Shown here piece after piece: positions 1 to 12,135 of a stretch of 64,000 nucleotides of DNA (position 1 is its first letter; each line of letters starts with the position of its first letter). The notes under the pieces are model-generated. The model had not been told where the DNA came from. It saw only the letters and a program-made list of their open reading frames with translations, and did no database searches. Source of the DNA: an uncultured SAR116 cluster alpha proteobacterium (GTDB taxonomy: Bacteria; Pseudomonadota; Alphaproteobacteria; Puniceispirillales; Marisalimonadaceae); NCBI GenBank assembly GCA_902619615.1, contig CACNFD010000006.1:54380-118379 (forward strand), in the 5' to 3' direction. The position numbers were made by a program, and so were the translations under genes.

Positions 1-1388
1 CACGAAGAGCTTGTGCTGCTGCAGACAGAACTGGTCATGCAATTCTTCATACACTCTACCAACAATGTCTAAAATATCAAGCTGAGTTCTTTGTAGAGTA
101 TATAGCACTTGATCTACTTATGGATGATAATGGGAAGTGTGTTGGAGTATTAGCCTTATGTATGGATGATGGTAAGATTCACAGATTTAGAGGACATCAA
201 ACGGTCCTTGCTACCGGTGGTTATGGAAGAGTCTATTTTTCTTGTACTTCTGCTCATACTTGTACAGGTGACGGAAATGCAATGGTTTTAAGAGCAGGCT
301 TGCCTCTTCAAGATATGGAGTTTGTTCAGTTTCATCCAACAGGTGTTTATGGTGCGGGTGTACTAATAACTGAAGGATCAAGAGGTGAAGGTGGATATCT
401 TACAAATTCTGAGGGTGAGAGATTTATGGAAAGATATGCCCCTACTGCTAAAGACCTTGCTAGTAGAGACGTAGTATCAAGATCCATGACAATTGAGATT
501 AATGAAGGTAGAGGTGTTGGCCCAAATAAAGACCATATTTTCATGCATTTAGAGCATATTGATCCGGCAACTTTGCAAATGAGATTACCAGGTATAAGTG
601 AAACTGCCAAAATTTTCTGTGGTGTTGACGTTACCAAGGAACCAATTCCAGTTTTACCTACAGTTCATTACAATATGGGAGGTATCCCAACTAATTATCA
701 TGGTGAAGTAGTAACAAGAAAAGGTAATGACCAAGATGCAGTTGTTTCAGGACTAATGGCTATTGGAGAAGCAGCATGTGTGTCTGTACATGGAGCTAAC
801 AGACTGGGAACCAACTCATTATTAGATATTGTTGTTTTTGGGCGTGCTGCGGCACAAAGAGCTTTAAAAACAGTTGAAAAAGGAAGTGCTCATGTGCCCT
901 TACCCAAAAGAGTAACAGACAAAATTTTAGCAAGACTTGATAAAGTAAGATATTCAAATGGAGATATTTCTGTAGGTGAAGTTAGAAACTCAATGCAAAA
1001 TGCAATGCAAAAACATGCAGCAGTTTTCAGATCAAATATTTCAATGGAAGAAGGCGTCCAAAAAGTTGATACTATCTCAAAAGGTATGGATAATATTGGT
1101 ATAAAAGATAGATCAATGATTTTTAATACGGACTTAGTTGAAGCTCTTGAGTTAGAAAACTTAATGCAACAAGCAATTGTTACAATGAAGTCAGCAGACC
1201 AAAGAAAAGAATCGCGTGGTGCACATTCTCACGAAGACTACCCTGAAAGAGATGATAAGAATTGGATGAAACATACAATTATGTGGCTTAATGAGAAAAA
1301 CAAAACTAAGCTAGACTATAGAGATGTCCACCTAAACACATTAACAAACGAAGTGGCATCAATACCCCCAGCCGCAAGAGTTTACTAA
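1..1388 (+). CDS. sdhA: Succinate dehydrogenase flavoprotein subunit, 5'-truncated by window edge
   Basis: This is the FAD-binding catalytic subunit of complex II, oxidising succinate to fumarate on the inner face of the cytoplasmic membrane. The reading frame is open from base 3, so the first in-frame ATG (base 120) is internal: the codons before it read [20 protein letters not shown], typical of SdhA around residue 130. Further on are the flavoprotein active-site stretch [15 protein letters not shown] followed by EGSRGEGG, and [13 protein letters not shown] near the FAD site. The C-terminus ([12 protein letters not shown]) is typical and complete. The missing start, roughly 130 codons, lies outside the window. 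sdhB follows after 16 bases, so the two are one operon. I am sure of the family. Confidence 0.97.
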   Translation, partial: RRACAAADRTGHAILHTLYQQCLKYQAEFFVEYIALDLLMDDNGKCVGVLALCMDDGKIHRFRGHQTVLATGGYGRVYFSCTSAHTCTGDGNAMVLRAGLPLQDMEFVQFHPTGVYGAGVLITEGSRGEGGYLTNSEGERFMERYAPTAKDLASRDVVSRSMTIEINEGRGVGPNKDHIFMHLEHIDPATLQMRLPGISETAKIFCGVDVTKEPIPVLPTVHYNMGGIPTNYHGEVVTRKGNDQDAVVSGLMAIGEAACVSVHGANRLGTNSLLDIVVFGRAAAQRALKTVEKGSAHVPLPKRVTDKILARLDKVRYSNGDISVGEVRNSMQNAMQKHAAVFRSNISMEEGVQKVDTISKGMDNIGIKDRSMIFNTDLVEALELENLMQQAIVTMKSADQRKESRGAHSHEDYPERDDKNWMKHTIMWLNEKNKTKLDYRDVHLNTLTNEVASIPPAARVY

Positions 1389-1404
1389 TTTTAAGGAGAA
1401 TTTT

Positions 1405-2184
1405 GTGGCTGAATTTGCCCTACCGAAGCATTCCAAAATTGTTAAAGGTATTGACTACCCACTAAACAATGAAGCTGAAAATACAAAAAAAATTAATGTT
1501 TATAGATGGTCTCCAGATGATGATGAAAATCCAAGAATAGACAGTTATACTATTGATTTAGATCAATGTGGTCCTATGGTTTTAGATGCCTTAATAAAAA
1601 TCAAACAGGAAATAGACTCAAGTTTAACTTTTAGAAGGTCTTGCAGGGAAGGAATTTGTGGTTCTTGTTCTATGAATATAGATGGCACAAACACACTTGC
1701 ATGTTTAAAATCAATTGATGATGTTAAAGGTGACATAAATATATATCCTTTACCACATATGGAAGTTATTAAGGATTTAGTGCCCGACTTATCTAAAGCT
1801 TATGAACAATTAACATCAGTTAAACCATGGTTGCAAAGTAAATCTGACCCAGAAAAGGGGAAATCTAGAAAACAATCACCAAAAGAACGTGAAAAAATTG
1901 ATGGATTGTGGGAATGTGTTCTTTGTTTTTCATGTTCAACTTCTTGTCCTTCTTATTGGTGGAATGGGGACAAATATTTAGGCCCCGCTGTTTTATTACA
2001 GGCATATAGATGGATAGCTGATAGTAGAGATGAAAACACTGAACAAAGACTTGAGGAACTCGAAGATTCTTTTAAGCTTTATCGTTGTCATACTATAATG
2101 AACTGTACTAAAACTTGTCCTAAGGGTTTGAATCCAGCTAAAGCGATAGGCGAAATTAAGAAACTTCAACTTGAAAGAAAGTAA
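1405..2184 (+). CDS. sdhB: Succinate dehydrogenase iron-sulfur subunit
   Basis: It passes electrons from the SdhA flavin to ubiquinone through three Fe-S clusters. All ligand sets are visible in the 259-residue protein: [2Fe-2S] cysteines C80, C85, C88 and C100; [4Fe-4S] cysteines C171, C174, C177 and C181; [3Fe-4S] cysteines C228, C234 and C238. The length is normal for SdhB. Translation starts at a GTG with a good AAGGAG ribosome site at 1393-1398. It follows sdhA directly. The membrane anchors sdhC/sdhD are not in the window and presumably lie upstream of sdhA. Confidence 0.97.
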   Translation: MAEFALPKHSKIVKGIDYPLNNEAENTKKINVYRWSPDDDENPRIDSYTIDLDQCGPMVLDALIKIKQEIDSSLTFRRSCREGICGSCSMNIDGTNTLACLKSIDDVKGDINIYPLPHMEVIKDLVPDLSKAYEQLTSVKPWLQSKSDPEKGKSRKQSPKEREKIDGLWECVLCFSCSTSCPSYWWNGDKYLGPAVLLQAYRWIADSRDENTEQRLEELEDSFKLYRCHTIMNCTKTCPKGLNPAKAIGEIKKLQLERK

Positions 2185-2213
2185 GTTTTAAGACTTTTTG
2201 TACGGCTAATATT

Positions 2214-3284
2214 TTGAAAATAAATGAAGAAAAGTCACTAAGTCTAATTGCTTCAAACAAATCAATAATATTTGATGCTGGTCAGGCATTTGTAGCGAAA
2301 TTTTTTGATGATTTACTAATTAAATTTGGCAAATTTCAAACTGAAAATTTCATTTCTAAAATTTTTACAAAAAATAATACCAAAGAGATTAAAGGTCTTT
2401 ATCTTTACGGTGGTGTTGGTAGAGGTAAATCAATGATGATGGATTTATTTTTTCACCAAGTTCAAATAAAAGAAAAAAGACGCTTACACTTTCATGATTT
2501 CATGAAGGAAGTTCACCAAAGGATTCTTGAAAAAAGAAAAATTGAAAAAAACAAAGACACAGTTCTATTAGTAGGGCAAGATTTGGCCAAGAAGGCAAAA
2601 TTACTTTGTTTTGATGAAATGGAAGTAAAAGATATAGCAGATGCAATGATTTTATCGCGTTTATTTGAAGTCATGTTTGCACAGGGTACAATATTAGTTA
2701 CGACATCAAACCAACCACCGGATGGTCTATACAAAGATGGATTGCATAGAGATAGAATTTTACCATTTATAGAAAATTTAAAACAAAAAACTGACGTTGT
2801 TGAAATTCCAGAAGGTGAGGATTGGAGAAAAAGATCTCTTAGTGGGCAAAAGTATTGGTTAAATCCAGTCAATAAAAAAAATAGAGAAAAAATTAACGAG
2901 ATATTTAAAACCTTATCTATAGGTTTTGAGATAATATCTGAAAATGTTGAGGTGTCTGGAAGAAAAATAAATATTCCAGAAGTTGCTGCTGGTGTTGCGA
3001 AAATCAGTTTTGATGATTTGTGTAATAAACCATTGGCTGCTGCTGATTATATTGAAATAGCGCTAAGATATAAAGGTATTATTATAGATGACATACCAAA
3101 CTTGAATGATAACCTTCGAAATGAAACTAGAAGATTTATATGGTTGGTTGATGCTCTTTATGATAAAAATTGTTTTCTTATTGCCAACGCAAATGCTGAT
3201 TTTTCCGATATATACACGGGCGAACATTGGAAGTTTGAATTTCAAAGAACGATTTCAAGAATAACTGAAATGTCACAACTTTAA
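2214..3284 (+). CDS. zapE: ZapE/AFG1-family ATPase
   Basis: This is a P-loop ATPase of the AFG1 (ZapE) family, linked in E. coli to division-ring function and in mitochondria to inner-membrane protein quality control. Walker A is GGVGRGKS at residues 66-73, and Walker B ends in LLCFDE with D134-E135. The conserved TTSNQPP...GLHRDRILPFI block follows. Length (356 aa) fits the family. The start is a TTG with no convincing ribosome site, so the N-terminus is uncertain by a few residues. Its place between sdhB and mdh is the usual alphaproteobacterial arrangement, which supports the call. The AFG1 family is sure; the exact cellular role here is inferred. Confidence 0.9.
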   Translation: MKINEEKSLSLIASNKSIIFDAGQAFVAKFFDDLLIKFGKFQTENFISKIFTKNNTKEIKGLYLYGGVGRGKSMMMDLFFHQVQIKEKRRLHFHDFMKEVHQRILEKRKIEKNKDTVLLVGQDLAKKAKLLCFDEMEVKDIADAMILSRLFEVMFAQGTILVTTSNQPPDGLYKDGLHRDRILPFIENLKQKTDVVEIPEGEDWRKRSLSGQKYWLNPVNKKNREKINEIFKTLSIGFEIISENVEVSGRKINIPEVAAGVAKISFDDLCNKPLAAADYIEIALRYKGIIIDDIPNLNDNLRNETRRFIWLVDALYDKNCFLIANANADFSDIYTGEHWKFEFQRTISRITEMSQL

Positions 3285-3388
3285 AAGTTAATAACTTGGA
3301 TTCTAACCTTGATGCACTTTAAAAAAAAGTCTAAAAGATTAGAGAAAAATAACAATTTAAATTTAAATTAATAAATTGACTCAAGTAA

Positions 3389-4363
<975 letters not shown>

Positions 4364-4387
4364 GCTCAGAATAGAAAGGTTAAAGTT

Positions 4388-5554
4388 TTGGATATTCATG
4401 AACACCAGGCCAAAGAGTTATTAAGACAATATCACATACCTACGCCTTCTGGATACGTGGCATTCACAACTGACGAAGCTATAAAAGCAGCTAAAAAATT
4501 ATCAGGTCCAATATTTGTTGTTAAAGCTCAAATACACGCAGGCGGAAGAGGAAAAGCTGGTGGTGTAAAAGTTGTAAAAAATTTAGATGAAGTAAAAAAT
4601 TCAGCTGAGACAATATTGGGGAAAAAATTAATTACCCATCAAACAGGTTCTGAGGGAAAAGTAGTTCAAAGGCTCTACATTGAAGATGGATGCGATATAA
4701 ATGCTGAATATTACTTTTCAATGGTTATAGACCGAGTAACTAGTAGAGTATCAATAATAGCATCTACTGAAGGAGGTATGGACATTGAAAAAGTGGCCAA
4801 AGAAACCCCTGAAAAAATCTTATCCTTTAATATAGATCCAACAATTGGCTTTCAACCCTTTCACTCAAGATTAATTGCCAATGAACTCAAATTAAAAGGT
4901 TCTAGTTTTAAACAAGCAGGTAAATTTTTTAATCAATTATATAAACTCTTTATTGAAAAAGATGCTAGCTTATTAGAAATTAATCCTCTTGTATTAACTT
5001 CTGAAAATAGTTTAATCGCTCTAGATGCAAAGATGTCTTTTGACAATAATGCATTATTCAAACACCCTGATATAATGTCATTAAGAGACGAAACTGAAGA
5101 GGATCCTGCTGAAATATTAGCTAGCAAATTTGACTTAGCATATATAAAACTTGACGGAACAATAGGATGTTTAGTCAACGGTGCTGGTCTTGCCATGGCT
5201 ACAATGGATATTATTAAACTTAAAGGAGCCTCTCCAGCAAACTTTTTAGACGTTGGAGGAAGTGCTACAAAGGAAAAAGTTACTGAAGCCTTTAAAATCA
5301 TTTTATCTGATTCAACTGTAGAAGGTATTTTGGTAAATATTTTTGGGGGAATTATGCGTTGCGATATTATTGCTAGTGGAGTAGTTGCAGCTGCTAAAAC
5401 ACTCTCATTATCCAAACCTTTGGTTGTAAGATTAGCGGGTACAAATGTAGAGGAAGGAAAAAAGATACTTAAGGATTCTGGATTAAAAATAATACCTGCG
5501 GACGACTTAGATGATGCGGCAATGAAAATTGTCAGTGCTGTTAAAGGAGGTTAA
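4388..5554 (+). CDS. sucC: Succinyl-CoA synthetase beta subunit
   Basis: Beta subunit of the ADP/GDP-forming succinyl-CoA synthetase, which makes ATP or GTP from succinyl-CoA. It has an ATP-grasp N-terminal domain with the nucleotide-binding loop [13 protein letters not shown] (about residues 52-64) and a C-terminal CoA-ligase-like domain with [10 protein letters not shown]. Length (388 aa) is canonical. The start is a TTG: residues [12 protein letters not shown] match the normal SucC N-terminus, and GAAAGG lies just upstream. Its stop is 4 bases before the sucD ATG, with the sucD ribosome site inside the end of this gene, so the two subunits are translationally coupled. Confidence 0.96.
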   Translation: MDIHEHQAKELLRQYHIPTPSGYVAFTTDEAIKAAKKLSGPIFVVKAQIHAGGRGKAGGVKVVKNLDEVKNSAETILGKKLITHQTGSEGKVVQRLYIEDGCDINAEYYFSMVIDRVTSRVSIIASTEGGMDIEKVAKETPEKILSFNIDPTIGFQPFHSRLIANELKLKGSSFKQAGKFFNQLYKLFIEKDASLLEINPLVLTSENSLIALDAKMSFDNNALFKHPDIMSLRDETEEDPAEILASKFDLAYIKLDGTIGCLVNGAGLAMATMDIIKLKGASPANFLDVGGSATKEKVTEAFKIILSDSTVEGILVNIFGGIMRCDIIASGVVAAAKTLSLSKPLVVRLAGTNVEEGKKILKDSGLKIIPADDLDDAAMKIVSAVKGG

Positions 5555-5558
5555 CCAG

Positions 5559-6440
5559 ATGTCTGTGTTGATTAACAAAGATACAAAAGTTATTTGTCAA
5601 GGATTTACTGGAGGACAAGGAACTTTCCATTCAGAGCAAGCCATAGCATACGGAACTAAAATGGTCGGAGGAGTCACCCCAGGTAAGGGTGGCACTAAAC
5701 ATCTAGATCTTCCTGTTTTCAATACTGTTCAAGAGTGCGTTGAAGTAGTAAATCCTGATGCAACAGTTATATATGTTCCTCCTCCTTTTGCAGCTGATTC
5801 AATATTAGAAGCAATATCATCAAAAATTCCTTTAATAATATGTGTTACGGAAGGTATACCAGTCCAAGATATGATTAAAGTTAAACAGTTTTTGAAACAG
5901 TCAAAATCTAGACTTATTGGTCCTAACTGCCCAGGTGTAATTACCCCTGGTCAATGCAAAATTGGAATTATGCCAGGACATATTCATTCTCCTGGCAAAA
6001 TAGGAATTGTCTCCAGATCTGGAACACTAACCTATGAGGCTGTTGCACAAACCACAGTTGCTGGTTTAGGGCAATCAACATGTATTGGTATTGGTGGTGA
6101 TCCAATTAATGGCACAAATTTTATAGATTGCCTAGATATGTTTCTTAATGATGAGCAAACAGAGGCAATATTGATGATTGGTGAAATTGGCGGAAGTGCC
6201 GAAGAAGAAGCAGCAAATTTCTTTAAAAATCATAAAATTAAAAAACCAATAGCAGGTTTTATTGCTGGAAAGACTGCTCCTCCTGGAAGAACTATGGGCC
6301 ATGCCGGTGCAATAGTTAGTGGTGGAAGTGGAGGCGCAGATGCCAAAGTTAAAGTCATGAGTGAATGTGGTTTTATCATGTCTGAATCTCCATCAGGTTT
6401 GGGTGAAGCAGTTGTAAAAGCAATAGAAGAATGGAAATAA
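5559..6440 (+). CDS. sucD: Succinyl-CoA synthetase alpha subunit
   Basis: Alpha subunit of succinyl-CoA synthetase, carrying the CoA site and the phosphohistidine. The active-site histidine is H248 in [12 protein letters not shown]; the CoA-binding start [13 protein letters not shown] is at residues 15-27. I chose the ATG at 5559 because a strong AAAGGAGG sits at 5543-5550 and because [12 protein letters not shown] is the normal SucD start. An in-frame upstream start at 5529 would overlap sucC and add ten unconserved residues. The chosen form is 293 aa, normal for the family. Confidence 0.96.
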   Translation: MSVLINKDTKVICQGFTGGQGTFHSEQAIAYGTKMVGGVTPGKGGTKHLDLPVFNTVQECVEVVNPDATVIYVPPPFAADSILEAISSKIPLIICVTEGIPVQDMIKVKQFLKQSKSRLIGPNCPGVITPGQCKIGIMPGHIHSPGKIGIVSRSGTLTYEAVAQTTVAGLGQSTCIGIGGDPINGTNFIDCLDMFLNDEQTEAILMIGEIGGSAEEEAANFFKNHKIKKPIAGFIAGKTAPPGRTMGHAGAIVSGGSGGADAKVKVMSECGFIMSESPSGLGEAVVKAIEEWK

Positions 6441-6508
6441 CTTGATTTAATTGTTAAGTTTTTGTTTATTGTAATCTAGGCATATTACACTTTAAAAGGA
6501 CTATAACC

Positions 6509-9403
6509 ATGAACGACCAAAGCTCTGACCAAAGCTTTCTTTCTGGTGCCAATGCTACCTTCATTAATGATTTGTATAAAGAATGGAAAGAAAACTCAAA
6601 TTCAGTACCAAAGGAATGGGATTTATGGTTTAAAACAAATGCAGACGACAATTTATTAGATGAAGGACCTAGTTGGGCTAAAAAAAACAGTAAGGTAATT
6701 GGAGCCATAGATACTGTTGAAAGTGTAAAAGCAGTTGCACGAGGAATAGCAGGAAAAGGCAATTTATCTGCTACAGATTTGAGAGCAGCAACAACCGACT
6801 CCATTAGAGCTATTATGCTTATTAGAGCATACAGGATAAATGGACATCTTTTAGCTAAATTAGATCCACTCCATTTACAAGAACAGAACATTCATCCTGA
6901 ACTAGATCCTAAAACCTATGGATTTACTGATGATGACTGGGATAGACCAATATTTATAGATTATGTCCTAGGTATGGAGTCAGCCACCCTCAGACAAATT
7001 ATGGAAATAGTAAAAGAGACTTATTGTGGTTCTATCGGAATTGAATTTATGCATGTTCAGGATCCAGCTCAGAAAGCATGGATACAAGAAAGAATTGAGT
7101 CTATTCGTAATGCTACAGAATTCACTAATAGAGGTAAAAAAGCTATATATGAACGTTTAGTTGGAGCAGAGACATTCGAACAATTTCTTCACAAAAAATA
7201 TGCAGGAACTAAAAGATTTGGATTAGATGGGTCAGAATCAGTAGTACCAGCAATAGAGCAAATATTGAAACGTGGTAGCCAGTTAGGAATGAAAGAAGTT
7301 GTGATAGCAATGGCTCACAGGGGTAGACTCAACCTACTATACAATATTTTAAACAAACCTTTTCGCGCAATTATTTCTGAATTTTTAGGTAACCAGGCAA
7401 ATCCAGAAGATGCTGGAGGTTCTGGAGATGTTAAGTACCACATGGGAGCTTCAGCTGATAGAGAGTTTGACGGAAAAACAGTTCACTTATCTTTGCAAGC
7501 TAACCCTTCACATCTAGAGGTTGTTGCACCAGTTGTAATAGGCAGAGTTAGAGCAAAACAAAACCAACACAATGATACGAATGACAGATTGTCTGTATTA
7601 GGAATTGTTCTTCACGGTGATGCTGCTTTTGCAGGTCAGGGTATAGTCGCTGAAACTTTTGATTTCTCTGGACTTAGAGGTTATAGGACTGGCGGAACAA
7701 TACATATAGTGGTGAATAATCAAATTGGTTTCACTACTAGCCCAAATTATTCTCGCTCTAGTCCTTATTGTACTGACGTCGCTAAAATGGTAATGGCTCC
7801 TATAATGCATATTAATGGAGACGACCCAGAGGCAGTGGTTCATGCTTCCAGAATTGCTACTGAATTCAGGCAAAAATTTGCGTGTGACGTAGTGCTAGAT
7901 ATTATTAGTTATAGACGTTATGGTCACAATGAAGGTGATGAACCGGCTTTTACTCAACCCTTAATGTATAAAACAATAGGTTCTCACGATAGTATAAGTA
8001 AAATTTATGCTCAAAAGCTTATTAATCAGGGAATTATAACTCAAAAGGAAGCTAAAGACGAAGTCGAAAATCATAACAATTTTTTAGAAAAAGAATTTAT
8101 AGCTGGCTCAAGTTACAAACCCAATAAGGCTGACTGGCTAGAAGGACAATGGTCAAACCTAAGAACTGCCCACGGTGACGCAAGAAGAGGTGATACTTCA
8201 GTTTCGACAGAAATCCTAAAAGAAATTGGTAAAGCAATTACTACTGTTCCAGAAGGTTTTCAAATCAATAAAAAATTATCAAGAGTTATAGATTCTCGTA
8301 AAAAAGCTATCGAGAGTGGAGAAGGAATTGATTGGTCTACTGCAGAACATCTTGCGTTTGGCTCTTTGCTTTTAGAAGGACATCCAGTAAGATTGTCTGG
8401 TCAGGATAGTGGTAGAGGAACTTTTTCTCAAAGACACTCCGTCTTCATAGATCAAATTTCTGAAAATAGATACATTCCCTTAAATAATATAAAAGATAAA
8501 CAAGAAACATTTGAAGTTATTGATTCACCATTGTCAGAAGCTTCCGTACTTGGGTTTGAATACGGTTATTCTTTGACTGAACCGACAGCCTTAGTCATGT
8601 GGGAGGCACAATTTGGAGACTTTGCCAACGGTGCTCAAGTTATAGTTGACCAATTTATTTCAAGCGGTGAAGCAAAATGGTTAAGAATGTCAGGCTTGGT
8701 AATGCTTTTGCCACATGGTTACGAAGGTCAAGGACCTGAGCATTCATCAGCTAGATTAGAAAGATATTTACAGCTCTGTGGTGAAGATAATATGCAGGTG
8801 TTGAATTGCAGCACACCTGCAAACTATTTTCATGCTTTGCGAAGGCAACTTAAACGAGATTTTCGAAAACCTCTGATAATTATGACTCCTAAGAGTTTAC
8901 TTAGACATAAAATGTGCGTATCTAGTCTGTCAGATATGGGAGAACAAACTGCTTTTAGAAGAGTCATTAGAGACCCAAATATAAATCTTAAGGATAGTGA
9001 AATAAAAAGAGTAGTAATTTGTTCAGGTAAAGTATTTTATAATTTACTAGAAGAAAGAGAAAAAAGAAAAATTAATAATATTCGAATACTTAGACTAGAA
9101 CAAATTTATCCTTTTCCTTCGAAAACATTAAAAGAAATGTTATCAAAAATCCCAAATGCTGAAGTCGTTTGGTGTCAGGAAGAGCCAAAGAACATGGGTG
9201 CATGGTTTTTTGTTGATAGAAGAATAGAGCAAGTACTAGTTGATATTAAAGCTAAGTTAACAAGACCAACTTATGTAGGTAGATTAGAAGCCGCTTCTCC
9301 TGCAACAGGTTCCTTTTCCAGACACAACAAAGAGCAAAATGATTTAGTAAATGATGCTCTAAAATTGACCACAAAGAAAGCTAGCAGACATGCAGCAGAG
9401 TAG
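6509..9403 (+). CDS. sucA: 2-oxoglutarate dehydrogenase E1 component
   Basis: Thiamine-diphosphate-dependent decarboxylase of the 2-oxoglutarate dehydrogenase complex, which transfers the succinyl group to the E2 lipoyl arm. The 964-residue protein has the E1o N-terminal segment ([11 protein letters not shown]...WDLWF), the HRGRLNLL block, the ThDP/Mg site from GDAAFAGQG to NNQIGFTT, and the C-terminal pyrimidine-binding part ([19 protein letters not shown]). The ATG start is preceded by AAAAGGA. The stop is 8 bases before sucB. Its N-terminal E2-contact segment is of interest because the partner SucB has an altered domain order. Confidence 0.97.
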   Translation: MNDQSSDQSFLSGANATFINDLYKEWKENSNSVPKEWDLWFKTNADDNLLDEGPSWAKKNSKVIGAIDTVESVKAVARGIAGKGNLSATDLRAATTDSIRAIMLIRAYRINGHLLAKLDPLHLQEQNIHPELDPKTYGFTDDDWDRPIFIDYVLGMESATLRQIMEIVKETYCGSIGIEFMHVQDPAQKAWIQERIESIRNATEFTNRGKKAIYERLVGAETFEQFLHKKYAGTKRFGLDGSESVVPAIEQILKRGSQLGMKEVVIAMAHRGRLNLLYNILNKPFRAIISEFLGNQANPEDAGGSGDVKYHMGASADREFDGKTVHLSLQANPSHLEVVAPVVIGRVRAKQNQHNDTNDRLSVLGIVLHGDAAFAGQGIVAETFDFSGLRGYRTGGTIHIVVNNQIGFTTSPNYSRSSPYCTDVAKMVMAPIMHINGDDPEAVVHASRIATEFRQKFACDVVLDIISYRRYGHNEGDEPAFTQPLMYKTIGSHDSISKIYAQKLINQGIITQKEAKDEVENHNNFLEKEFIAGSSYKPNKADWLEGQWSNLRTAHGDARRGDTSVSTEILKEIGKAITTVPEGFQINKKLSRVIDSRKKAIESGEGIDWSTAEHLAFGSLLLEGHPVRLSGQDSGRGTFSQRHSVFIDQISENRYIPLNNIKDKQETFEVIDSPLSEASVLGFEYGYSLTEPTALVMWEAQFGDFANGAQVIVDQFISSGEAKWLRMSGLVMLLPHGYEGQGPEHSSARLERYLQLCGEDNMQVLNCSTPANYFHALRRQLKRDFRKPLIIMTPKSLLRHKMCVSSLSDMGEQTAFRRVIRDPNINLKDSEIKRVVICSGKVFYNLLEEREKRKINNIRILRLEQIYPFPSKTLKEMLSKIPNAEVVWCQEEPKNMGAWFFVDRRIEQVLVDIKAKLTRPTYVGRLEAASPATGSFSRHNKEQNDLVNDALKLTTKKASRHAAE

Positions 9404-9411
9404 ATGATTTA

Positions 9412-10701
9412 ATGAATAATAAAAATAAAATCATTCAAAAGCTTGCAATGCCCTCTGCTGCAAAGCTTATAGAAGAAAAAAAAATAGATATAAATACTAT
9501 AATTGGTACTGGTGTTGATGGAAGAGTAACAAAAGGGGATGTTCTTCTTCACTTAAACTTGATTAAAAATAATAAATTAGAAGAAGAAACTTCTAAACCC
9601 AATAAAAATATTCTTAAAGGAAAGGAAAATGGTATGGATGTCTTGGTACCAGTTTTAGGAGAATCTGTTGTAGAGGCAACTGTTTCCAAATGGATAAAGA
9701 AACAAGGTGACTATGTTGAAGTTGACGACCCAATTGTGGAATTAGAAACAGATAAGGTAACCCTAGAAGTTCCTGCTTCTATTTCAGGAATATTAGAAAA
9801 CACCCTTGTTTCTGAAGGAGACACAGTAGAAGTTGGAGCTTTATTAGGGACAATAATTGCTGGAGAAAAACAAGACAAAAAGGAAGAAGTTTCTGAAGAA
9901 GTAAAAGTTGAAGATGTAGAAAAAGAAAAACCAATTACAAATAAACTTGAAGTTAAATCTAATAATCAAGTAACTGAAAACAGTCGAAATGAAGATAATA
10001 TTAATCTTGAAGAGAGAATTCCGATGTCTCGTCTTCGTCAAGCTATAGCAAGGAGATTAAAAGAAGCTCAGAACACTGCAGCAATGTTAACAACATACAA
10101 TGAAGTTGACATGTCAGCACTAATGGAGATGCGTAAGAATTATCAAGAAAGTTTTGAAAAGAAGAATGCTGTAAGACTTGGTTACATGAGCTTTTTTGTA
10201 AAAGCATCGATAGACGCATTAAATCAATTTCCAGCTGTGAATGCTGAAATAGATGGCAATGATATTATTTATAAGAATTATTACAATATAGGTGTCGCCG
10301 TTGGAACATCTCAGGGTTTAGTTGTTCCTGTTCTAAAAAATGCAGACAAAATGTCTTTTGGTGAAACTGAAGCAACAATTGCTGAATTTGGTAAAAGAGC
10401 AAAAGAAGGTAATTTAGCGATGTCTGACATGGCCGGTGGAACTTTTACTATCTCAAATGGTGGTGTATATGGATCATTAATGTCTTCACCAATTTTAAAT
10501 CCACCTCAATCTGGTATTTTAGGGATGCACAAAATTCAAAAAAGACCAGTTGCAATAGGTGATAATATTGAGATTAGACCAATGATGTATCTCGCGCTTT
10601 CATATGATCATAGAATAATTGATGGCCGTGAAGCAGTTTCTTTTTTAGTTAGGATCAAAGAAATAATAGAAGATCCTAGACGTCTTGTAGTAGGCGCATA
10701 G
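9412..10701 (+). CDS. sucB: 2-oxoglutarate dehydrogenase E2 with permuted domain order
   Basis: Dihydrolipoyl succinyltransferase core of the 2-oxoglutarate dehydrogenase complex. The catalytic domain (about 200-429) ends with the acetyltransferase-type site HRIIDG (H400, D404). The lipoyl domain is at 76-151 with K115 in ETDKVTLE. The family order is lipoyl, then peripheral subunit-binding domain (PSBD), then catalytic. Here the PSBD-like segment (about 9-49: [15 protein letters not shown] then [17 protein letters not shown]) comes first. Only a Lys/Glu/Asn-rich linker (152-199) lies between lipoyl and catalytic domains. The start ATG has a weak ribosome site; an in-frame ATG at 9634 (residue 75) would give a protein beginning at the lipoyl domain. 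Function is certain; the order is unusual as far as I know. Confidence 0.95.
   Translation: MNNKNKIIQKLAMPSAAKLIEEKKIDINTIIGTGVDGRVTKGDVLLHLNLIKNNKLEEETSKPNKNILKGKENGMDVLVPVLGESVVEATVSKWIKKQGDYVEVDDPIVELETDKVTLEVPASISGILENTLVSEGDTVEVGALLGTIIAGEKQDKKEEVSEEVKVEDVEKEKPITNKLEVKSNNQVTENSRNEDNINLEERIPMSRLRQAIARRLKEAQNTAAMLTTYNEVDMSALMEMRKNYQESFEKKNAVRLGYMSFFVKASIDALNQFPAVNAEIDGNDIIYKNYYNIGVAVGTSQGLVVPVLKNADKMSFGETEATIAEFGKRAKEGNLAMSDMAGGTFTISNGGVYGSLMSSPILNPPQSGILGMHKIQKRPVAIGDNIEIRPMMYLALSYDHRIIDGREAVSFLVRIKEIIEDPRRLVVGA
9616..9636 (+). promoter_or_regulatory. Possible internal ribosome site and start inside sucB
   Basis: AAAGG at 9616-9620 and AAAGGA at 9621-9626 stand 7 bases before an in-frame ATG at 9634. 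Initiation there would give a 355-residue E2 starting [12 protein letters not shown], the usual beginning of an E2o lipoyl domain, but lacking any E3-binding domain. Purine-rich Lys/Glu/Gly codons make such motifs common by chance, so this is only a candidate. Confidence 0.3.
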
Positions 10702-10722
10702 TTTTTAAGTTGAAGGTGTTTA

Positions 10723-12135
10723 ATGTCTGATAAAAAATTTGATCTTGTTGTAATTGGTGCGGGCCCTGGAGGTTATGTTTCTGCCATTGTCGCTGCTCAA
10801 AAAGGTATGAAAGTTGCCTGTATTGAAAAACGAAAAACTCTAGGTGGAACATGTTTGAATGTTGGATGTATTCCATCTAAAGCATTATTACATGCTTCAG
10901 AACAATATGAAAATTCTATCAAATCCAATGGTAATGAAGAATGGGGTATTAGATATAAAGAAGTAAGCCTTGACCTGCCAAAATTACTTAAAAAGAAATT
11001 GGGTATTGTAGATGAACTTACAAAAGGAATAGATTTCTTGTTCAAAAAAAATAAAGTTTCTAAATATATTGGAAGTGCAACAATTTTATCTCCTAATGAA
11101 ATTAAAATCATGAATGATGAAAAATCTGAAATAATTAATGCAGATAAAATTATTATTGCCACAGGATCTGAATCTACAAATCTTCCAAATATAAATATAG
11201 ATGAGAAAAAAATTGTAACATCGACAGGCGCTTTAGAATTGGATAAGGTTCCGGAGAAGATGATAGTCATTGGTGCTGGAATAATTGGACTTGAAATGGG
11301 TACTGTCTGGAGAAGACTTGGTGCGAAAGTCGAGGTAGTAGAATATCTTCCTAGAATTCTACCAGGTATAGATGATGAAATAGCCAAAAATTTTATGAAA
11401 ATACTTCAAAAACAAGGTGTGAAATTTAAATTAGCTCATTCGGTTGAAAAAGCACAAATCATTAGTGATAAAGTATTGCTATCCGTTAAAGATATAAATA
11501 ACAACACCCATAATGAATTAGATGCAGATGTGGCGTTGGTATCTGTTGGAAGAAAACCAAACACTAATGGATTGGGTTTAGAAAAATTAAATTTGAAAAT
11601 AGACAAGCATGGGTTTATAGAAACAGATGAAAATTTTCAAACTTCAATATCAAATATTTATGCAATTGGTGATGTAATTAAGGGACCAATGTTAGCTCAT
11701 AAAGCTGAAGAAGATGGTGTTGCGGTTGTAGAGATAATGAATGGGGAAGCGGGTCACGTTGATTACAATCTTGTACCAGGTATCATATATACTGCACCTG
11801 AATTGGCTGTTATTGGTAAAACTGAAGAAGAATTGAAAGCAGAGGGAATTGCTTATAACAAAGGAACATTTCCTCTAATGGCTAATAGTAGAGCTAAAGC
11901 TATTAGTCATACTGATGGTATGGTGAAGATTCTCGCAGACAAATCCACAGATAAAATACTTGGTGCACATATGATTGGCCATGAAGCAGGAACTGTTATT
12001 CATGAATTATCCATTGCTATGGGATTTGGTGCATCTTCTGAGGATGTGGCTAGAATATGCCACGGTCATCCTACAGTTAATGAGGCGATTAAGGAAGCTG
12101 CCCTAGCAACTTATTCTAAAGCTATACATTTTTAA
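10723..12135 (+). CDS. lpdA: Dihydrolipoyl dehydrogenase (E3)
   Basis: Flavoprotein that reoxidises the lipoyl groups of 2-oxoacid dehydrogenase complexes with NAD. It has FAD motif GAGPGG (12-17), redox-active cysteines C44 and C49 in GGTCLNVGCIPSK, a second Rossmann motif GAGIIG, and the C-terminal catalytic pair H449/E454 in HPTVNE. Length 470 aa is normal. GAAGGTG lies 7 bases before the ATG. As the last gene of the suc operon it probably serves SucA/SucB first. Its end overlaps the opposite-strand SMR gene by 4 bases. Confidence 0.96.
   Translation: MSDKKFDLVVIGAGPGGYVSAIVAAQKGMKVACIEKRKTLGGTCLNVGCIPSKALLHASEQYENSIKSNGNEEWGIRYKEVSLDLPKLLKKKLGIVDELTKGIDFLFKKNKVSKYIGSATILSPNEIKIMNDEKSEIINADKIIIATGSESTNLPNINIDEKKIVTSTGALELDKVPEKMIVIGAGIIGLEMGTVWRRLGAKVEVVEYLPRILPGIDDEIAKNFMKILQKQGVKFKLAHSVEKAQIISDKVLLSVKDINNNTHNELDADVALVSVGRKPNTNGLGLEKLNLKIDKHGFIETDENFQTSISNIYAIGDVIKGPMLAHKAEEDGVAVVEIMNGEAGHVDYNLVPGIIYTAPELAVIGKTEEELKAEGIAYNKGTFPLMANSRAKAISHTDGMVKILADKSTDKILGAHMIGHEAGTVIHELSIAMGFGASSEDVARICHGHPTVNEAIKEAALATYSKAIHF

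Noticed and set aside
347..637. Antisense open frame inside sdhA, and similar frames inside many other genes
   Set aside because: They are shadows of conserved genes, have no ribosome sites and no recognisable protein features.
5529..5558. Upstream TTG start for sucD
   Set aside because: It adds ten unconserved residues inside sucC; AAAGGAGG stands right before the ATG at 5559, which gives the normal SucD N-terminus.
6439..6470. Hairpin plus T-run between sucD and sucA
   Set aside because: The stem is only five AT-rich pairs around a 12-base loop, too weak for an intrinsic terminator in such AT-rich DNA.
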